The translations under genes and the position numbers were made by a program. Below, piece after piece: positions 1 to 7,516 of a stretch of DNA of 64,000 nucleotides. This DNA comes from EW11 sp035765635. GTDB lineage: Bacteria; Verrucomicrobiota; Verrucomicrobiia; Opitutales; Opitutaceae. The number at the start of each line of letters is the position of its first letter. Position 1 is the stretch's first letter. Location of the stretch: positions 62,001 to 126,000 of the forward strand of contig DASTWZ010000007.1 in NCBI GenBank assembly GCA_035765635.1. The letters run 5' to 3'. The notes below the pieces were generated by a model. It saw only the letters and a list, made by a program, of their open reading frames with translations, ran no database searches and was not told where the DNA came from.

Positions 1-348
1 GTTGTTGAACGAAGCGAGGATATTCGCGACGCCCGATGAAACGTTCTTCGAGCCTTTGGCTTTGCGAACTTTGATCGCGCCCAGCTCTTCTTTGAGCAGG
101 TCTTCCGCCGTGGGTTGCTTGGCGACACCGCCAACCAACTCGACTGGCTTTTCCGGAGCTGGAGCAGCGGCCGGAGCGCCTGCCGGAGCAGCGGCGGCTT
201 CAGGAGAATCTTTCTTGGCAGCCTTGTCGGCAGCAGCCTTAGGGGCGCGAGCCGGCTTTTCAGCGGCAGGAGCCTGGGCGCCAGCAGCAGCGGCGGGAGC
301 AGCTTCCTTCTTCGGAGCTTTTTTCGGAGCGGACTTTTCTTCAGCCAT
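1..348 (-). CDS. rpsK: 30S ribosomal protein S11 (partial, long N-terminal extension)
   Basis: S11 lies in the platform of the 30S subunit near the mRNA exit. The gene runs off the left edge, so only the first 116 codons are present. Residues from about 95 (KAKGSKNVSSGVANILASFNN region) match the conserved S11 start. Residues 1-90 are a low-complexity stretch rich in Ala, Pro, Lys and Glu, whereas E. coli S11 has only about a dozen residues before its core. The start is an ATG 8 bp after the rpsM stop, at the usual place for rpsK. The extension is in frame with the core with no stop between, so it looks translated, but a later start cannot be excluded from sequence alone. Confidence 0.9.
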   Translation of the reverse strand, partial: MAEEKSAPKKAPKKEAAPAAAAGAQAPAAEKPARAPKAAADKAAKKDSPEAAAAPAGAPAAAPAPEKPVELVGGVAKQPTAEDLLKEELGAIKVRKAKGSKNVSSGVANILASFNN

Positions 349-356
349 GGCGGAAA

Positions 357-734
357 TTATTCAGCTTTCTTGGCCACGCCGACGGTCTTGCGCGGGCCTT
401 TGCGCGTACGCGCGTTGGTGCTCGTGCGCTGGCCACGAACGGGGAGACTGCGACGGTGACGGATGCCACGGTAGCAATTGATCGCCTGGAGGCGCTTCAG
501 ATTGCCCGCGATGTCACGGCGGAGGTCACCTTCAACGATCCATTTGTGCTCGGTGATGACCTGCAGGATTTTGTTAAGCTGCTCTTCGGAGAGATCCGAG
601 GCGCGCATGTTCGCATCGAGGCCGGCCTCAAGGACGACCTGGTCGGCTCGGGCAGGCCCGATGCCGTAGATATAGCGGAGTGAATACGCGACTTTCTTTT
701 TCGCGGGGATTTCGACACCGAGGAGACGTGGCAT
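357..734 (-). CDS. rpsM: 30S ribosomal protein S13
   Basis: S13 sits in the 30S head, contacts the large subunit and touches the P-site tRNA through its basic tail. The 125-residue product starts MPRLLGVEIPAKKK, has the helix-two-turn-helix region with YGIGPARA, and ends in the basic HRRSLPVRGQRT..RKGPRKTV tail, all typical of the family, at normal length. It follows map and precedes rpsK. In most bacteria infA and rpmJ stand between map and rpsM, but here only 49 bp separate them. Confidence 0.97.
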   Translation of the reverse strand: MPRLLGVEIPAKKKVAYSLRYIYGIGPARADQVVLEAGLDANMRASDLSEEQLNKILQVITEHKWIVEGDLRRDIAGNLKRLQAINCYRGIRHRRSLPVRGQRTSTNARTRKGPRKTVGVAKKAE

Positions 735-783
735 AGATTAAGAGACGAGTGTTAAAAAATGTTAGGAAAAAACAGGAAAAGAA

Positions 784-1593
784 TCAGGCAGCGCTCGACC
801 GTTGGCTTTTCGCCAAAAGGTCAGCGCGAGGAAGAGTAAGAATTTCTGGACCGCTTTCGGTCGTGAGCACGGTGTGTTCGAAGTGGGCGGACGGCGATCC
901 ATCGACAGTCACCACGGTCCAACCGTCTGCGAGCGTCTTCGTGCGATGGCCGCCCATGTTCACCATGGGTTCAATCGCGAGGGTCATGCCGGGCTTTATC
1001 ACATCCGTCTTCGATTTTTTCCGATCGAGGAAATTGGGGATCTGCGGCTCTTCGTGCATCGAAACACCAACGCCGTGTCCCACCATCTCTCGGACGATTC
1101 CGAAGCCGTGACCCTCGACGAAGCGTTGAATCGCTTCCGAGATATCGCCGATCCGGTTACCGACCGTCGCTTCACGAATGCCAATATGCAGGGCTTCTTC
1201 GGTGACCCGAAGCAGCTCCTCCACACGGGGAGAAACCTGCCCTACTTTCATCGTGTACGCGTTGTCGCCGATGTATCCGGCGTACTCGATTACGACATCC
1301 AACGACACGATATCGCCTTCGCGAAGGATTCGCTTGAGGGAACCAATTCCGTGAACGACTTCTTCGTTCACCGAGATGCAACTGTAAGCGGGAAACCGGC
1401 GAGAGCCGATTTGATAACCAAAACAGGCGCTACGTGCGCCGTAGCTCGCGATCAATTCGCGGGCAGACTGATCCAAGTCGTAAGTCGAGATGCCCGGCTG
1501 CACTTGCTCTTTCAAGCGCTGCAGTACCAAGGCCGCTATCGCCGAAGACTCACGCATCCGCGCGATCCCTTCCTTGTTCTTGATCGGGATCAT
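784..1593 (-). CDS. map: Type I methionine aminopeptidase
   Basis: Removes the initiator methionine from new proteins in the cytosol, using a two-metal centre. The five expected ligands are visible in order: Asp in VSLDV, Asp in GDNAYT, His in GHGVG, Glu in AIEPM and Glu in FEHTV. The 269-residue length fits the type I class, without an N-terminal zinc-finger extension. Its ATG overlaps the stop of the upstream adenylate kinase-like gene in an ATGA arrangement, which suggests translational coupling. Gene order secY-(adk)-map is the classic spc order. Confidence 0.97.
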   Translation of the reverse strand: MIPIKNKEGIARMRESSAIAALVLQRLKEQVQPGISTYDLDQSARELIASYGARSACFGYQIGSRRFPAYSCISVNEEVVHGIGSLKRILREGDIVSLDVVIEYAGYIGDNAYTMKVGQVSPRVEELLRVTEEALHIGIREATVGNRIGDISEAIQRFVEGHGFGIVREMVGHGVGVSMHEEPQIPNFLDRKKSKTDVIKPGMTLAIEPMVNMGGHRTKTLADGWTVVTVDGSPSAHFEHTVLTTESGPEILTLPRADLLAKSQRSSAA

Positions 1594-2069
1594 GACGTGA
1601 CAGTGGTCAGAGAAACGGTCTGAAGCAGGCCGTGCATGCGATAGTGTTCGGAGATGGTCATGGACGCAGAATCTTCAGCGGCTATCACCGCATCGAGAGA
1701 TTCATCGCGCGCCTCGAGCCATTCATCAAAAATCTTAGCTTGGAGCAACGTAGCCGGGAAACCAATTAAGGCAAAGCCCGCATCGGGTTTGCGCGCCCAA
1801 AACCACCGCCGCAGGACCGCGACGACAGTCTCCTCATCAACGGGTTTGCCGTTGCGAGCCGCTCGCTCGACCAGATGGCCGAACGGCGTTTGACGCGAAA
1901 TCTCCTGCTGCATCAGTTCAGCGAGAGAGACGTGCTCAATATTCAAAGAACGGGTTCGACTCAAAAGAGCCTCCAAGGAGGCGTCAGGTGAACCGAGTAT
2001 CAGCAGCTTTGTCCTGGCGTTACCGCCAAACTGCGAAAAGAGAACGGAAATGGCAGTCGAGTCTGCCAA
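1590..2069 (-). CDS. Degenerate adenylate kinase-like protein, probably inactive
   Basis: It occupies the adk slot between secY and map. The fold is still recognisable: a first strand KLLILGSP, the NMP-binding segment GKPVDEETVVAVL and the strand GFALIGFPATLLQA, which in active enzymes reads GFLLDGFPRT..QA. The P-loop GxPGxGKGT is replaced by GSPDASLEA (residues 26-34), so the lysine is gone. The GFPRT arginine is Ala, and the LID and C-terminal arginines are missing because the protein stops at about 160 residues against about 214. No ATG is available: a TTG at 2069, 13 nt after the secY stop, is the best start guess, though the frame stays open to 2144 inside secY. It overlaps map by 4 bp. 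The open frame and the coupling argue for a kept gene rather than a fresh pseudogene. Confidence 0.75.
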   Translation of the reverse strand: MADSTAISVLFSQFGGNARTKLLILGSPDASLEALLSRTRSLNIEHVSLAELMQQEISRQTPFGHLVERAARNGKPVDEETVVAVLRRWFWARKPDAGFALIGFPATLLQAKIFDEWLEARDESLDAVIAAEDSASMTISEHYRMHGLLQTVSLTTVTS

Positions 2070-2082
2070 AGTAAAGAAGTTT

Positions 2083-3594
2083 TTAGTGGGCCTGAAAATA
2101 CTTGGCCGCCCAGGCAACCAAACCGACCAGCAGGATGGCGCCAACCGTGATCCACAGTTTGCCCACCGTCTTCATGTCGGCCGCATCGCCGAGCGCGCCG
2201 ACGGTCGCTGCACTTCTGGAGCGAACCCGTCCCTTCTTCAAGAAGCCGTCGTAGTGGCGCTGCAGCAGGAAGGTTTCGACTTGGCGCATCGTGTCCAAAA
2301 TGACGCCCACGGTGATCAGCATACCCGTGCCGCCGAAGAAGGCGGCAATACGCTGCGGAACGTTCAGCTCGAAGAGCAGCACATCAGGCGTGACTGCGAT
2401 AATCGTGAGGAAGATCGCGCCAGCCAGCGTCAGACGCGTCATGATGAAATCCAGGAAGCTCGCGGTCGGTTCACCCGGACGGACACCTGGAATATAGCCG
2501 CCGTATTTCTTCAAATCATCCGCGATCTGGATAGGTTTGAACATAACCGATACCCAGAAATAGCTGAAAAATAGAATCAGGACGGTGTAGCTGGCGTAGT
2601 ACGTCCAGTGGCCGCGAAGGAGATTGCTCGAGAATTCCACGAGCCACTTCCAGTTCATCACCGCACCGAGTTGGGAGAGAATCTGCTGTGGGAACAGCAG
2701 AATGGCGCTCGCGAAGATGACGGGCATGACGCCGGAATAATTAACCTTGAGCGGAAGAAACGAACTCTGGCCGCCCATGACTTTGTTTCCGACAACCCGC
2801 TTGGCATACTGGACCGGAATCTTTCGCTGACCCTGGACCACCATGATGATGCCGATTGTCACGATAAGGAAGAGGAGCACCATCGCGATGCCGACGGGAG
2901 CGCTCAAACGGGCGACGCCGATCGGTGCGAAGAACAGTCGATACGTCGAGGATGCGGCGCCTGGAATGTCAGCCAAAATGCCAACCGTAATGAGCAACGA
3001 CACACCGTTTCCGATGCCGCGCTGCGTGATCTGTTCACCCAGCCACATGAGCAGCAGCGTACCCGCCGTCATGAAAATGACCGAGGTGATCAAGAACCAC
3101 GTCTTGGAAACAATGACTATCGATCCGTATTGCTCGACCGAATACCCGGAGAACAACCGCCCGGGATTTTCCAGTGTGAAAATGAGCAGCGCACCTTGTA
3201 TCAAACAAATCAATACAGTCGCATAACGCGTGTACTGAGTCAGCTTCTGGCGGCCAACATCACCCTCTTGTTGGAGACGGCTGAGAGCCGGCACCACCGC
3301 CGTCATGAGCTGAAAAATAATCGACGCGCTGATATACGGCATGATGCCGAGCGCGCAAACCGCGCCCTTCACGAGCGCGCCACCGGTGAACATGTTGTAC
3401 ATGCCGACCAGTGCGCTGGATCCCGACGCGCCATTCGCCGTTTGAGCGGCGAAGAAGTCTTGCAGCGGTTTCGGATCAATTCCCGGCAGTGGAATATGCG
3501 CACCAACGCGCGCGATAAACAGCAAGGCCAGCGTGTAGAAAATGCGGGAGCGCAGCTCCGGAATCTTCAGCGAGTTAGTGAAAGCAGAAAGCAC
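2083..3594 (-). CDS. secY: Preprotein translocase subunit SecY
   Basis: SecY forms the protein-conducting channel in the inner membrane with SecE (encoded at 28282-28485) and SecG. The 503-residue product shows the N-terminal RSRIFYTLALLFIARVG helix, the lateral-gate segments with ADIPGAASS, the QRKIPVQYAKR cytoplasmic loop, and YGGYIPGVRPGEPT before the later helices, with about ten membrane segments overall. It is some 60 residues longer than E. coli SecY, partly in the first periplasmic loop (TANGASGSSALVG). It follows rplO after an 86-bp gap that holds a strong hairpin. Confidence 0.97.
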   Translation of the reverse strand: MLSAFTNSLKIPELRSRIFYTLALLFIARVGAHIPLPGIDPKPLQDFFAAQTANGASGSSALVGMYNMFTGGALVKGAVCALGIMPYISASIIFQLMTAVVPALSRLQQEGDVGRQKLTQYTRYATVLICLIQGALLIFTLENPGRLFSGYSVEQYGSIVIVSKTWFLITSVIFMTAGTLLLMWLGEQITQRGIGNGVSLLITVGILADIPGAASSTYRLFFAPIGVARLSAPVGIAMVLLFLIVTIGIIMVVQGQRKIPVQYAKRVVGNKVMGGQSSFLPLKVNYSGVMPVIFASAILLFPQQILSQLGAVMNWKWLVEFSSNLLRGHWTYYASYTVLILFFSYFWVSVMFKPIQIADDLKKYGGYIPGVRPGEPTASFLDFIMTRLTLAGAIFLTIIAVTPDVLLFELNVPQRIAAFFGGTGMLITVGVILDTMRQVETFLLQRHYDGFLKKGRVRSRSAATVGALGDAADMKTVGKLWITVGAILLVGLVAWAAKYFQAH

Positions 3595-3635
3595 AGGGAA
3601 AAACGTGAGGAGTGATGCTACGTCCGACAGACCGC

Positions 3636-3674
3636 AAGACGCGAATCGCGGCCTTGCGGGCCGCGATTCGTCTT
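3636..3674 (-). other. Strong intercistronic hairpin between rplO and secY
   Basis: Positions 3642-3653 and 3659-3670 form a perfect 12-bp GC-rich stem around a 5-nt loop. The stem is extended by AAGA (3636-3639) pairing with TCTT (3671-3674) past a 2-nt bulge. No T-run follows on the minus strand, so it is not a simple terminator. It may tune secY expression or protect the mRNA; this role is inference. Confidence 0.6.
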
Positions 3675-3680
3675 GGAGAC

Positions 3681-4130
3681 TTATTCTGCGACGAGTGCCT
3701 GACCGCCGGCCTTTTCCAATTTGGCCTTGGCGGACTCGGTAAACTTCGTCGCCGTAACCTTGAGAGCGCGGCTCACTTCGCCGTCTCCCAAGACTTTGAT
3801 CTGGGTCTCGCCGCTACGGATTAAACCGTTCTGCGCCAAAACCTCGGCATTGATTTCAGAGACCGAAGCATCGAGTTTCGCGAGATCACCGACGTTCACC
3901 GTGGCGTACGACGTGCGATAATTCGCGTTGTTGAAACCGCGGTGCGGGAGCTTGCGGTAAAGAGGCATCTGACCGCCTTCGAATCCAGGGCGAATGCTGC
4001 CGCCGGAACGAGCCGTCTGGCCCTTGCCACCGCGGCCGGACGTCTTGCCGTGGCCGCCACCTTCGCCGCAGCCGACACGCTTCTTGCGATGCACGGCACC
4101 GGGGACGTTCTTGAGTTCGTGAAGTTTCAT
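3681..4130 (-). CDS. rplO: 50S ribosomal protein L15
   Basis: L15 binds 23S rRNA early in large-subunit assembly. The 149-residue protein begins MKLHELKNVPGAVHRKKR, followed by the glycine-rich GCGEGGGHGKTSGRGGKGQ, then FEGGQMPLYRKLPHRGF, which is diagnostic for L15. It is normally preceded by rpmD (L30), but only 63 bp lie between rpsE and this gene, too few for L30. The rpsE-rplO junction is therefore direct. Confidence 0.97.
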   Translation of the reverse strand: MKLHELKNVPGAVHRKKRVGCGEGGGHGKTSGRGGKGQTARSGGSIRPGFEGGQMPLYRKLPHRGFNNANYRTSYATVNVGDLAKLDASVSEINAEVLAQNGLIRSGETQIKVLGDGEVSRALKVTATKFTESAKAKLEKAGGQALVAE

Positions 4131-4193
4131 AGTGTTTCCTAAAGGCGCCCTGCCCTCTCGTTGGAGAACAGGACTCGGATTTATATTAAGAGC

Positions 4194-4739
4194 TTAGGTC
4201 TTGCGGACTTCTTTGATCTCCTCGGCCAGGCGAAGCTGGCGGAGACCATTGAGCGTCGCATGCACGACGGCGATGTGGTTCTTCGACCCCATCGATTTCG
4301 TGAGAACATTCTTGATGCCCGCAGCTTCGAGAACCGCGCGCACGCCGCCACCAGCGATCAAGCCGGTACCGGTTGACGCAGGACGGAGCAGCACTTTGCC
4401 ACCATCGTAAACGCCGAGGACATCGTGGGGGATCGTGTCGCCCTTGAGCTTCACGTTCACCAGGCGCTTGCGCGCATGTTCCGTGCTCTTGCGGATCGCG
4501 TCCGGCACTTCGTTCGCCTTGCCGTAACCGATGCCGATGTTGCCCTTCTGGTCACCGACAACGGCGAGCGCAGAGAAGCTGAACCGGCGACCACCTTTGA
4601 CGACCTTGGCGCAACGATTGATGAAGACGACTTTCTCGACCATGTCGGAACCGCCCTCTTCATTTTGAGAACGATTGCCGCCATCGCGACGCTGACCTTG
4701 GCCACCACGGCCTTGAGACTGATTGGAAGATGTGCTCAT
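4194..4739 (-). CDS. rpsE: 30S ribosomal protein S5 with RGG-like N-terminal tail
   Basis: S5 helps decoding fidelity and mRNA unwinding at the entry site. From about residue 33 the product follows the family: VEKVVFINRCAKVVKGGRRFSFSALAVVGD, then GYGKANEVPDAIRKS and the C-terminal domain with GTGLIAGGGVRAVLEAAG. The first 32 residues are a Gln/Gly/Arg/Ser-rich tail (GRGGQGQRRDGG) that E. coli S5 lacks. The ATG lies 3 nt after the rplR stop, which supports the long form as translated. Confidence 0.97.
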   Translation of the reverse strand: MSTSSNQSQGRGGQGQRRDGGNRSQNEEGGSDMVEKVVFINRCAKVVKGGRRFSFSALAVVGDQKGNIGIGYGKANEVPDAIRKSTEHARKRLVNVKLKGDTIPHDVLGVYDGGKVLLRPASTGTGLIAGGGVRAVLEAAGIKNVLTKSMGSKNHIAVVHATLNGLRQLRLAEEIKEVRKT

Positions 4740-4742
4740 GGA

Positions 4743-5105
4743 TTAGAATTCGAGACCACCTTCGCGAGCAGCGTCGGCGAAAACTTTGACTTTGCCGTGA
4801 TACGGAGCGCCCGAGCGGTCGAAGACCACCTTGGTCAAACCGGCTGCCTTGGCCTTGGACGCGAACGCCACACCGAGTTGTTTGGCGCCAGCCAAGTTCG
4901 AGGTGAGCTTCGTCTTGCGGAGTTCGGCATCGAGGCTCGAGAGGAAAACCAACGTGGTGCCGAGATCATCATTGATGGCCTGAGCGTACACGTGCTTGCC
5001 GGTGAAACGAACGCTGAGACGCGGACGCTCAGCGGTGCCCTTGACCTTCTTGCGAATTCTCCAGCGACGTTTCTGGAGGAGGTCGGCTTTGCGGATAGTA
5101 TTCAT
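4743..5105 (-). CDS. rplR: 50S ribosomal protein L18
   Basis: L18 binds 5S rRNA in the central protuberance. The sequence has RPRLSVRFTGKHVYAQAINDD, then LGVAFASKAKAAGLTKVVFDRSG and YHGKVKVFADAAREGGLEF at the end, all classic L18. An ATG at 5105 gives 120 residues; an in-frame TTG at 5114 would add three. Upstream lies a 156-bp gap to rplF that contains a dispersed repeat, unusual inside an spc operon. Confidence 0.96.
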   Translation of the reverse strand: MNTIRKADLLQKRRWRIRKKVKGTAERPRLSVRFTGKHVYAQAINDDLGTTLVFLSSLDAELRKTKLTSNLAGAKQLGVAFASKAKAAGLTKVVFDRSGAPYHGKVKVFADAAREGGLEF

Positions 5106-5117
5106 TAAAGACAAATT

Positions 5118-5211
5118 TAGAATTAAGAATTGAGAATGAAGAATGGGGATGTGAGGCGCAGCACTTGGACGTTCAGTCTGTAATTCTGCATTCTTACTTC
5201 TTCATTCTTCC
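5118..5211. repeat. Imperfect inverted repeat (AGAATG family) inside the spc operon
   Basis: Left arm 5125-5144 (AAGAATTGAGAATGAAGAAT) matches the reverse complement of the right arm at about 5184-5203 with roughly 17 of 20 identities, and both are extended by more GAAGAAT-type words. The same word set forms the outer arms of the composite repeat at 43592-43770 (about 19 of 24 identities), so this is a dispersed family. It sits between rplF and rplR. Confidence 0.7.
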
Positions 5212-5225
5212 TTAGCCGATAGGCG

Positions 5226-5762
5226 TTAGGCGACCGTCTTGCCTTCCTTGCGGCGGACGCGTTCGCCAACGATGCGAACACCCTTACCCTTGTAAGGCTC
5301 CGGCGGATAGTAGCTGCGGATCGTGGCGGTAACTTGACCGACCATTTGCTTATCGGCGCCTTCGATCTTGAGCTTCGTGCCTTCCGTGACGGTCACTTTG
5401 ATGCCGTCTGGAATGTCGAAGAGGATCGGGTGGGAATAACCGAGCGCGAGATCGAGCTGCTTGCCCTTCAAGTTGGCTTTGAAACCGACGCCCTGAATTT
5501 CAAGATCCTTGGTGTATCCTTCGGAAACACCTTTGACCATTCCGGCGATCACGGAACGGGCCGTGCCATACATGGCGGCCGCGAAACGTGTCTGCTCGAC
5601 GGGAGCGACCGTGACCTTCTTGTCCTTGAGCTCGATCTTAACAACCGGATCAAATGACTTTGAAACTTTGCCCTTCGGTCCTTCGACGGAGACGGTGTTG
5701 TTCTTCACATCAACCTTCACCTTGTCGGGGATCGTAACTGGAACTTTTCCGATGCGTGACAT
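5226..5762 (-). CDS. rplF: 50S ribosomal protein L6
   Basis: L6 sits at the base of the L7/L12 stalk near the factor-binding centre. The product starts MSRIGKVPVTIPDKVKV and carries the two repeated domains, the second with QGVGFKANLKGKQLDLALGYSHP, ending in PPEPYKGKGVRIVGERVRRKEGK. The ATG at 5762 gives 178 residues, the usual size; an upstream in-frame start would only add sequence that overlaps the rpsH end. The rpsH stop lies 16 bp upstream. Confidence 0.97.
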   Translation of the reverse strand: MSRIGKVPVTIPDKVKVDVKNNTVSVEGPKGKVSKSFDPVVKIELKDKKVTVAPVEQTRFAAAMYGTARSVIAGMVKGVSEGYTKDLEIQGVGFKANLKGKQLDLALGYSHPILFDIPDGIKVTVTEGTKLKIEGADKQMVGQVTATIRSYYPPEPYKGKGVRIVGERVRRKEGKTVA

Positions 5763-5778
5763 TGTATTCGCTTTCCGG

Positions 5779-6171
5779 TTACCAAACGTTGCAGATGAGT
5801 TCGCCACCCACCTTGTTGCGGCGGCAATCCTGGTCCTTCATCAGACCTTTTGAGGTCGACAGGATGCTGATGCCGAGGCCGTTCAAAACGCGCGGGATCT
5901 CGGAATAGCGGTAGTAGAGTCGGCGGCCCGGAGTTGAAACGCGCGACAAGTTGGAGAGAGCCGGGGCGTTCGCGACATACTTCATCTGAACGATGAGCGT
6001 CTTGTGGCCCGCAGCGTCAGCGCCGTTCGAGTGATCGACGATGTAGCCTTCGGCTTTAAGGATCGCAGCGATGCTCTCCTTGAGTTTGGAGTGCGGTGAA
6101 ACGCACTCGGCGAGACCGGCCTTGCTGGCGTTGCGAAGACGGGTCAGGAAGTCACTGACAGGATCAGTCAT
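5779..6171 (-). CDS. rpsH: 30S ribosomal protein S8
   Basis: S8 nucleates assembly of the 30S central domain, and in E. coli it represses the spc operon by binding its mRNA. The 130-residue protein begins MTDPVSDFLTRLRNA and ends with GLGISILSTSKGLMKDQDCRRNKVGGELICNVW, a near-canonical S8 C-terminus. It follows rpsN after a 76-bp gap holding a perfect hairpin. Whether S8 regulates this operon is unknown. Confidence 0.97.
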   Translation of the reverse strand: MTDPVSDFLTRLRNASKAGLAECVSPHSKLKESIAAILKAEGYIVDHSNGADAAGHKTLIVQMKYVANAPALSNLSRVSTPGRRLYYRYSEIPRVLNGLGISILSTSKGLMKDQDCRRNKVGGELICNVW

Positions 6172-6190
6172 GGTGGATGTTTTGTTTAAC

Positions 6191-6218
6191 CCGCCGGGTC
6201 ATATCCGACTCCCGGCGG
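6191..6218 (-). other. Hairpin between rpsN and rpsH
   Basis: CCGCCGGG at 6191-6198 pairs perfectly with CCCGGCGG at 6211-6218 around a 12-nt loop. No T-run follows in the direction of transcription. It could be a regulatory or mRNA-stability element just before the S8 cistron; that role is inference. Confidence 0.5.
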
Positions 6219-6247
6219 CAAAGATTGATTTATGTCGAACTCGTCGC

Positions 6248-6553
6248 TTACCAGGAGCTCTTCGTCACGCCTGGAATCTTTCCAGCCAGCGCGAGCTCAC
6301 GGAATTGAATACGGGAAACACCGAACTTGCCGATGAAAGCGCGCGGACGGCCGCTCATGGAGCAGCGATTGCGGACGCGTACGGCGGAGGAATTGCGGGG
6401 AAGTTTGGCGAGCTTCTTCTGAGCAGCGAAGAACTCGTCGTCGCTGGTGGAAGGATTCGAGAGGATGGCCTTGAGCTCAGCGCGCTTGGCTTTGTGTTTC
6501 TCGACGAGCGCAATGCGCTTCTTGTTGCGTTCGATGGCGGAAGTTTTCGGCAT
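6248..6553 (-). CDS. rpsN: 30S ribosomal protein S14, zinc-independent type
   Basis: S14 sits in the 30S head and helps assemble the A-site region. The 101-residue product is the long form: KTSAIERNKKR at the start, a middle region with TSDDEFFAAQKKLAKLPRNSS, then NRCSMSGRPRAFIGKFGVSR and the usual KSSW end. It lacks the paired CxxC motifs of the short zinc-binding type, since only one Cys is present. Position between rplE and rpsH is canonical. Confidence 0.97.
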   Translation of the reverse strand: MPKTSAIERNKKRIALVEKHKAKRAELKAILSNPSTSDDEFFAAQKKLAKLPRNSSAVRVRNRCSMSGRPRAFIGKFGVSRIQFRELALAGKIPGVTKSSW

Positions 6554-6570
6554 GGCGAATCGTTGTTAAA

Positions 6571-7155
6571 TTAGGCGGCCTGCGTTTTCGTCGGAGCGGC
6601 CGGTTCAGTGCGGCGGAACGGCATGCCGAGCAGGCGCAGCAGTTCGCGACCTTCTTCGTCATCCTTCGCGGTCGTGACGATCGTGACGTCGAGACCCATG
6701 CTCTTCTTCACGTTTTCCACGGTGATTTCGGGGAAAATAGTGAAGTCGGCAACGCCGAGATTGTAATTGCCTTGGCCGTCTAACTTCGGAGATACGCCAC
6801 GGAAGTCGCGGATCGTCGGGAGCGCTACAGCAAGCAAGCGATAGAGGAATTCCCACATCGAGTCGCCGCGAAGCGTAACGAACGCGCCGACCACTTGGTT
6901 TTCCTTCAACTTGAAATTGGAAATCGCCTTCTTGGATTTCGTCAGAACGGGCTTCTGACCGGCAATCGCGCCGAGGTCGCGAGCTGCGTCAGCGATCTGG
7001 TTCTTGTCGGCATCAGCGTCGATACCGGTGTTCAACACGACCTTCGTGATCTTGGGGATCTGGTGTGTATTCTTGTAGCCGCGGTTCTTTGTGAGCTGCG
7101 GAACGACCTGCTCTTGATAGAGCTTCTTTAAGACGGGAATATATTTATCGCTCAT
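6571..7155 (-). CDS. rplE: 50S ribosomal protein L5
   Basis: L5 binds 5S rRNA and forms bridges to the small subunit. The sequence has IPKITKVVLNTGI near the start, GQKPVLTKSKKAISNFKLKE, VTLRGDSMWEFLYRLL and LPTIRDFRGV, then IFPEI and LDVTIVTTAKDDEEGRELLRLLGMPF, all standard. At 194 residues it is slightly longer than usual because of a C-terminal RRTEPAAPTKTQAA tail. A 92-bp gap separates it from rplX. Confidence 0.97.
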   Translation of the reverse strand: MSDKYIPVLKKLYQEQVVPQLTKNRGYKNTHQIPKITKVVLNTGIDADADKNQIADAARDLGAIAGQKPVLTKSKKAISNFKLKENQVVGAFVTLRGDSMWEFLYRLLAVALPTIRDFRGVSPKLDGQGNYNLGVADFTIFPEITVENVKKSMGLDVTIVTTAKDDEEGRELLRLLGMPFRRTEPAAPTKTQAA

Positions 7156-7247
7156 TGGTGCAAGGCCCCCGGATTACCGACCCGAGGGCATCTGAGTGAA
7201 AGTGTGGAGGGAAAAGAGAAGACCGTAACGAACCGGTCCCGGAATGA

Positions 7248-7508
7248 TCAAGCGTTCTTCTTGCGTTTCGACGAATCGAAGTCCGCCTGCTTCATAAGAT
7301 TCGAAATATGAACCGAACCTTCGCGCTCGACGATGGCGCCGTTGGGATGCTGCTCGGACTTCTTGGTGTGGCGCTTGAGCATCGCGACGCCTTCGATCAC
7401 CGCGCGCTGCTTGGCGGGGCGGATTTCGAGGACTTTGCCGGATTTGCCCTTTTGGGAACCGGCGATGACGACGACTTGGTCGCCGCGTTTGATGTGAAAC
7501 TTCTGCAT
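7248..7508 (-). CDS. rplX: 50S ribosomal protein L24
   Basis: L24 initiates 50S assembly and sits by the peptide exit tunnel. The KOW motif region is clear (KRGDQVVVIAGSQKGKSGKVLEI), followed by RAVIEGVAMLKRHTKKS and the GAIVEREGSVHISNLM segment. At 86 residues it is a little shorter than E. coli L24 (104), ending in a basic SKRKKNA tail. It begins 8 bp after the rplN stop. Confidence 0.96.
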   Translation of the reverse strand: MQKFHIKRGDQVVVIAGSQKGKSGKVLEIRPAKQRAVIEGVAMLKRHTKKSEQHPNGAIVEREGSVHISNLMKQADFDSSKRKKNA

Positions 7509-7516
7509 GGCTTTAT

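Noticed and set aside
5118..5211. Possible terminator inside the spc operon
   Set aside because: Pairing is imperfect and AT-rich with no T-run; it fits a dispersed repeat better than a terminator.
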